Part shown: piece after piece, positions 59,916 through 64,000 of the stretch
Layout: each line of letters begins with the position of its first letter
Numbering within the stretch: position 1 is the first letter of the stretch
Assembly: GCA_902806575.1 (NCBI GenBank)
Contig: CADCXD010000011.1
Span: 2,046,001-2,110,000, forward strand
Source: Jackrogersella multiformis
Lineage: Eukaryota; Ascomycota; Sordariomycetes; Xylariales; Hypoxylaceae
Reading direction: 5' to 3'
DNA length: 64,000 bases
Made by a program: the position numbers and the translations under genes
The notes under the pieces: generated by a model
What the model was told of the DNA's origin: nothing
The model's input: only the letters and a program-made list of their open reading frames with translations
Databases searched by the model: none

Positions 59916-62900
59916 CTAGGTCTCGCCACTAGGGAGCGCGACCAGGGCCTCAAACCCGGATAGGACCTCATTGTCAACATTGACGGCCCATTTGTCCCTG
60001 AAGGCTTGCGCTCCACCAACTCTCTCTACCAGGTTGTTCAATCTCTCGTTTACGAACTGGAGGGACTGCACTCTTCTAACCGGGTTGGAAGAAAACAAGG
60101 CCCGGACCCTCAGATCTTTGGCTGTATCCCATTTGGTAGGTTCCGCTTCGCTGGTTAGGACCAGCAGATCATTTCCAAATTCAGGTTCTTCGTGGTCTAA
60201 AATCTGGACCATTACACTCGTCCACATCGATAAGTAGTCCTGAAGTTTCTGCAGGACAAGATCTTGCATGGGACGAGGAAGCTCGAGAAGACGCGTGAGG
60301 GCCAAGAGATTGAGCTTTTGTCGATCCTGATCAGCCATAGCGTCAAATGCAAGAAACCACTCGGTGCTGAGCCAATTCCAGACCTCATCCAGAGAACCGA
60401 GGGAAGCAAGCACCTCAACGAACATGTTGGGGTCAAGGATGCAAATTTGCGAGAGAAGTATGAAGTAATCAACCAGGGTGAGAGTCGTGACACGAGGCTG
60501 TCTCGCCTTAGGACCGGATGTTTTGTGAGCTTCGAAAGCATCATGGATACCTTCGAAAATCTTGGTTAGGACGCCTGTACTCATCATGTCCTGAACAACC
60601 ACCTGCAATCCAGGTGTACCGCCTAGCTCGTGAGATAGCCGTATGAAAGCCTCCATATACTTCATGGCAAGATTGACCTGTTCGCGGTTTTTCGACTGGA
60701 GCCAACGCGTGAGTGCGGTGATGGTTGGTCCTCTATACTGATCTTGGAGAGTTATCTCAGGCGCAAGCATAATGTACGAACCAAGGATACCGATGAGTCT
60801 GATGGTGTGTTCGCTTTGCTCGGTGAGTAGGCCAATCGCAGTCCCGGCGAGATTAATAAGCTCCGGAGATAGAGGAGGTTGAGACTGGCGTAGGATGTTG
60901 GACCACAGTTCTATCGCTTCTTCAATGAGGTATAGATATAGCTCGGTGCCTTCTTGTGTTGCCTCGACGATCAGAGGTATGATCATGGGTTGGTATCGCT
61001 GAGATTCTGCTTTCATTGACATTACCAGTGACTGAATAATAGCCAACACGGACTGTTTCATCATGAAACCTAGGTCACCAGCCGGCGACTGCCAGATTGC
61101 GGGTACTGCGTCCATCACCATGTCACCGAAAGGGGACACATGCGTTCCCATGCGGAGTATGATACCTCTTGTTGATTCGAGTATTGCTAACTTAGCCTCG
61201 TCGACCTCTACGTCTTGCAATAGATTGATGAGCTGGGTAAGCACATCGAGGGCGAAAGGGGAGAACATCTTCCCCTCAAAACCAAAGTCGTCAGAGACAA
61301 CTTTAAAAAGTCTCGCAGCAGTTATACGAACAACGATGTCGTTGTACTTGTCGTTGGGGTTAAGAAAGTGTCGGAAGATCTCGTAAATCAACGGACGCGT
61401 TTCTTCGGTTGTTTTAATAGGCACCCACTGACTCAGAAGGATAGCAATCCTGCGCCTTAGGACCTGGCACAATGGCTCGGTTCGCTGGGCATCAGCCACT
61501 AACACTGTCTTGAGTACGCTGTCAAAGTCAAATTGCTCGTAGACCAGATTGGAGGCCAAGCCCATAGTGGTGTAAACTGCCTCCCTGGTGACAATATCTG
61601 CTTGTGGGTCCTGAATCGTGGTGAAATACGACAAGAGAGGTTGTATTAAAAGTTTCTTATAGTGACAGAGAAGGTCTAGGAATAACCTCTCTGCACACGG
61701 CCGCACTTCCCATTGGTACGCATTGCCTTGCGTTTCTTCTTGTTGCTCCCATTCCTGCGGGTCTTCCTCCCATGCGTCCAGATCTGCTTTGCGGAAACGG
61801 AGAAGTCGTGTGATTATGACATTGGCAATCTGGATAACGATCTCATCTTTGAACAACTCAAGCCCGAAAAGCTTCACTGCCTGCTCTCGTTCTTCTTTCG
61901 TGGCCTTAGACTGAGGGACGATTGTGCCGTGATAACGATGGACAATTTGCAAGCAAACTCTTAGTAAAACTAGGCCTTTCAATGCAAGCTTTTCTAAGAG
62001 AGGCCCTTCGGTTTTGGCCTTGGATTGGCCCGACGTCTCTTGCCTTATTCCGCCTGACTTATCGAACACTTCTGCAAACCTTGCTGTGAGGTCCCAGTAG
62101 GCGTGGACGAGGTCTAGGGAATTTGGTAAGGAGGCAAAGCTGGCGGGATGAGCTTGGGCCATGATGATATGGAGTTTAGTAAACTGCATGAGATGTTTTC
62201 CTAATAGGTCGGTATAGCGTGCTACCTTTGCAGAGTTGCTGTTCACGAAGCTGAAGAATTGTGCAAAATGCGCCTGCGACGAACTCCAGACCTGTTGGAC
62301 AGTCGTATCCTTATGTGGATCTCCATAGCCGATTATCAGAAACCGGCGGAGGGTCTTGATAGCATCGAGGCTGTTCTCCATGGCCAACAAAGCCTCGTCG
62401 CTATCCTCATCCTCGCGACCGTTCGTAAGAAATGATACCCACTGTGTAGTCTTGGCGCCGTATACGTCAAAGAGCACATATACGAGCTCTGGAGCGATAG
62501 AATGAAGGGTTTCCTGCCACTTGCGTAGACGAGCTGTTCCAAGTTCCTTCACTATTCGAAGAAGGATGGTTAGGGCACCGGCGAGCTCAATTTGGTTGCC
62601 ATTCTTTGTGTCTCTTAGAATCTTGGTAAGGTCGGTCAAGGGTGTAGGCCACGCCTGAGGAAAGTCGATACGGACTACCTTAGCGACGACAAGGGCGTTG
62701 AGCTGGGCAAGTTGTCTATCACCCTCGCCAATGGTTCCTTCGAATAATCTTGGCCTTATTGCATTTTTTGCAGGTTCTGGAATGGAATTGGGGAGTTTAT
62801 ATGGCCTCCAATTTCGATCGATGCCGTTCTTCAGTTGAATGATGGCGAGAAGCCTAACTTCTGTGGGCGAATTCTTGTTAAGGAACACAGACTATCGAGA

Positions 62901-63135
62901 GGGAATCGTTAGCATCTTGACGATATCATGTTTTGAACTCTGCACTCAAGACCACTTGACCACTTACCTGCAATGTAAAATAGTAGTCGGGGTTAGGCTC
63001 CCACGTTGCGAGTTGCTGGGTAGCAGCTTGACGCTGACTATGGTCGTGGGAAGACTGTGCGGCCTGTAGAGTGCGGCAAAGTTCGTCGAAGCTGAGCGGA
63101 GTTGCCGCGCCGTGGGCCTCGATAGAAAAGTCCAT
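59916..63135 (-). CDS. KAP120: Importin-beta family nuclear transport receptor Kap120-like
   Basis: Two exons (62968-63135, 59916-62891) encode 1047 residues, close to yeast Kap120 and to the importin-11 family. The 76-base intron has a GTAAGT donor and TAG acceptor; the join reads TLQ-SVFLNKNSPTEV. Residues about 25-110 form the importin-N domain that binds Ran-GTP (QQLATWEPNPDYYFTLQ, then VRLLAIIQLKNGIDRNWR). The remainder is a helical-repeat array typical of karyopherins. Kap120 imports Rpf1 and other ribosome-assembly factors in yeast; cargo here is inferred by family only. The ATG at 63135 is in frame with the conserved start. Upstream, repeats of GGTAAGT and GAGGTTA lie within 120 bases of the start. 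A second frame continues after the stop. Confidence 0.93.
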
Positions 63136-64000
63136 GTTAGCAACCTTTAACCGCGATGTATGTCGCGTGTGGTGTGAAACATATGTAGCATTTGTCTCGA
63201 TATTGGTTAGTGGTAAGTGGTAAGTGGTAAGTGTTTAGAGGTTAGAGGTTAGACAGGTCGATGTTTTAGGTGATGTTTTGGGAGATCTTTAGCTGGACGT
63301 GCCTGGATGTGCCTGGACGTGTACAAATACGATGATGAAAGTGGGATGAATGAATTGCTTGGTGGGGAGTTTCTAAAGGCAAGGATTGGGGTTACACTTT
63401 TTAGGTACCCACAGCAAATAGCTACTGTGGATACCTTACCTACCTAGGTACCTAGTGTAGTGTAGTACCTAAGTATCTAGGTACCTACGGAATATTTGGA
63501 AGGTGCGGGGCACTACAAAAGGAGGTCATTCAAGAGTGAACCTCTACAATAGCTTAGGTACTAGGTACACATCATCCTTATCTCTAAGATACCTATCTAG
63601 GTGCATAACCGACTCTGTGGACTCTGGAGGTGCCTAGAACAGTGGGTGGGATACCTATTAGTCTGATTTAGGTACTGATTTTCTAGGTGATTGGCTGAGC
63701 AACGATACCGGTGCAACGCCCCGTACATAGTATAGGTAGTAATCGGCATCTGATAATTCGGCTGCACCGACCGTCTAAGCCTCAATAACTCCATACTTTT
63801 ATCTTCTTTTATTTCATAGCTGCATGGATAATGAATAACGAATACTTGCGTACGAAGATATCCTCTTATTAGAAAGTTGCAAAATATCACAAGCCGGTTA
63901 AGCAGTTAAAATGTCAAGGGGTTAACCTAATACATACATATGTCAAAACCCGGTCTTAACAATACCCATATATCAAGTTAGGGATATGCCTTCATACTAA
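63136..64000. other. Upstream region of KAP120
   Basis: No gene is supported. Near the KAP120 start lie tandem GGTAAGT units (63212-63232), GAGGTTA units (63238-63252) and repeated TGGAYGTGCC units (63294-63320). CCTAGG tracts occur at 63438-63455 and 63478-63487. Confidence 0.6.
63212..63320. repeat. Short tandem repeats in the KAP120 leader or promoter
   Basis: Three families of short direct repeats follow one another: GGTAAGT (7 bases), GAGGTTA (7 bases) and TGGACGTGCC/TGGATGTGCC (10 bases). They sit 75-185 bases upstream of the start codon. Confidence 0.7.

Noticed and set aside
1..64000. CRISPR array, bacterial-type operon, integrase or retrotransposon polyprotein
   Set aside because: The DNA is eukaryotic. 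No regularly spaced repeats, no reverse transcriptase, and no transposase motifs were seen in any frame.

Overview
The window looks like nuclear DNA of a filamentous ascomycete (Pezizomycotina, probably Sordariomycetes). Genes carry short introns of about 50-190 bases with GTNNGT-type donors. The protein set is fungal: Pex13, Kap120, a Tos1-like wall protein, Htm1/Mnl1, and rhodopsin-like and Fen2/Liz1-like membrane proteins. The tRNA-Ala gene has an intron. The genus cannot be told from sequence alone. Gene density is low, and long intergenic stretches are sprinkled with a palindromic CTAC/GTAG motif centred on CCTAGG.

Layout. 1-7.8 kb: no convincing gene. 7.8-9.6 kb: a three-exon AT-hook nuclear protein (+). 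9.6-16.7 kb: gene desert with an imperfect inverted repeat near 11.1 kb and a related copy near 13.8 kb. 16.7-20.0 kb: ER mannosidase Htm1/Mnl1 (GH47 plus PA domain, +). 20.4 kb: intron-containing tRNA-Ala(AGC) (-). 25.0-26.2 kb: an aminoglycoside-phosphotransferase-fold protein that has lost its catalytic residues (+). 29.0-30.7 kb: NCS1 purine-cytosine permease (+). 32.5-37.3 kb: a minus-strand block with an unassigned 257-codon frame, PEX13, and an aquaglyceroporin with a long N-terminus. 40.0-41.5 kb: Tos1-like wall protein (-). 45.1-46.3 kb: rhodopsin-like seven-helix protein (-). 50.3-52.1 kb: MFS transporter of the allantoate/pantothenate type (+). 52.2-54.9 kb: RING protein and a cysteine-rich single-pass membrane protein (both -). 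56.4-57.6 kb: a Gfd2-like gene broken by an in-frame TAA (+). 58.3-59.1 kb: DUF423 small membrane protein (+). 59.9-63.1 kb: importin Kap120 (-).

The genes do not form an obvious pathway or biosynthetic cluster. They are mostly housekeeping (ER-associated degradation, peroxisome import, nuclear import, cell wall) plus transporters and accessory membrane proteins. I found no convincing new multi-gene system. The most interesting items are the pseudokinase, the decayed Gfd2-like gene, long sense-looking frames directly downstream of the TAG stops of PEX13 and KAP120, a Ser in place of the selectivity-filter Arg of the aquaporin, and several structured non-coding repeats. All exon boundaries were read by eye from splice signals and family alignment from memory; none was tested against RNA data.
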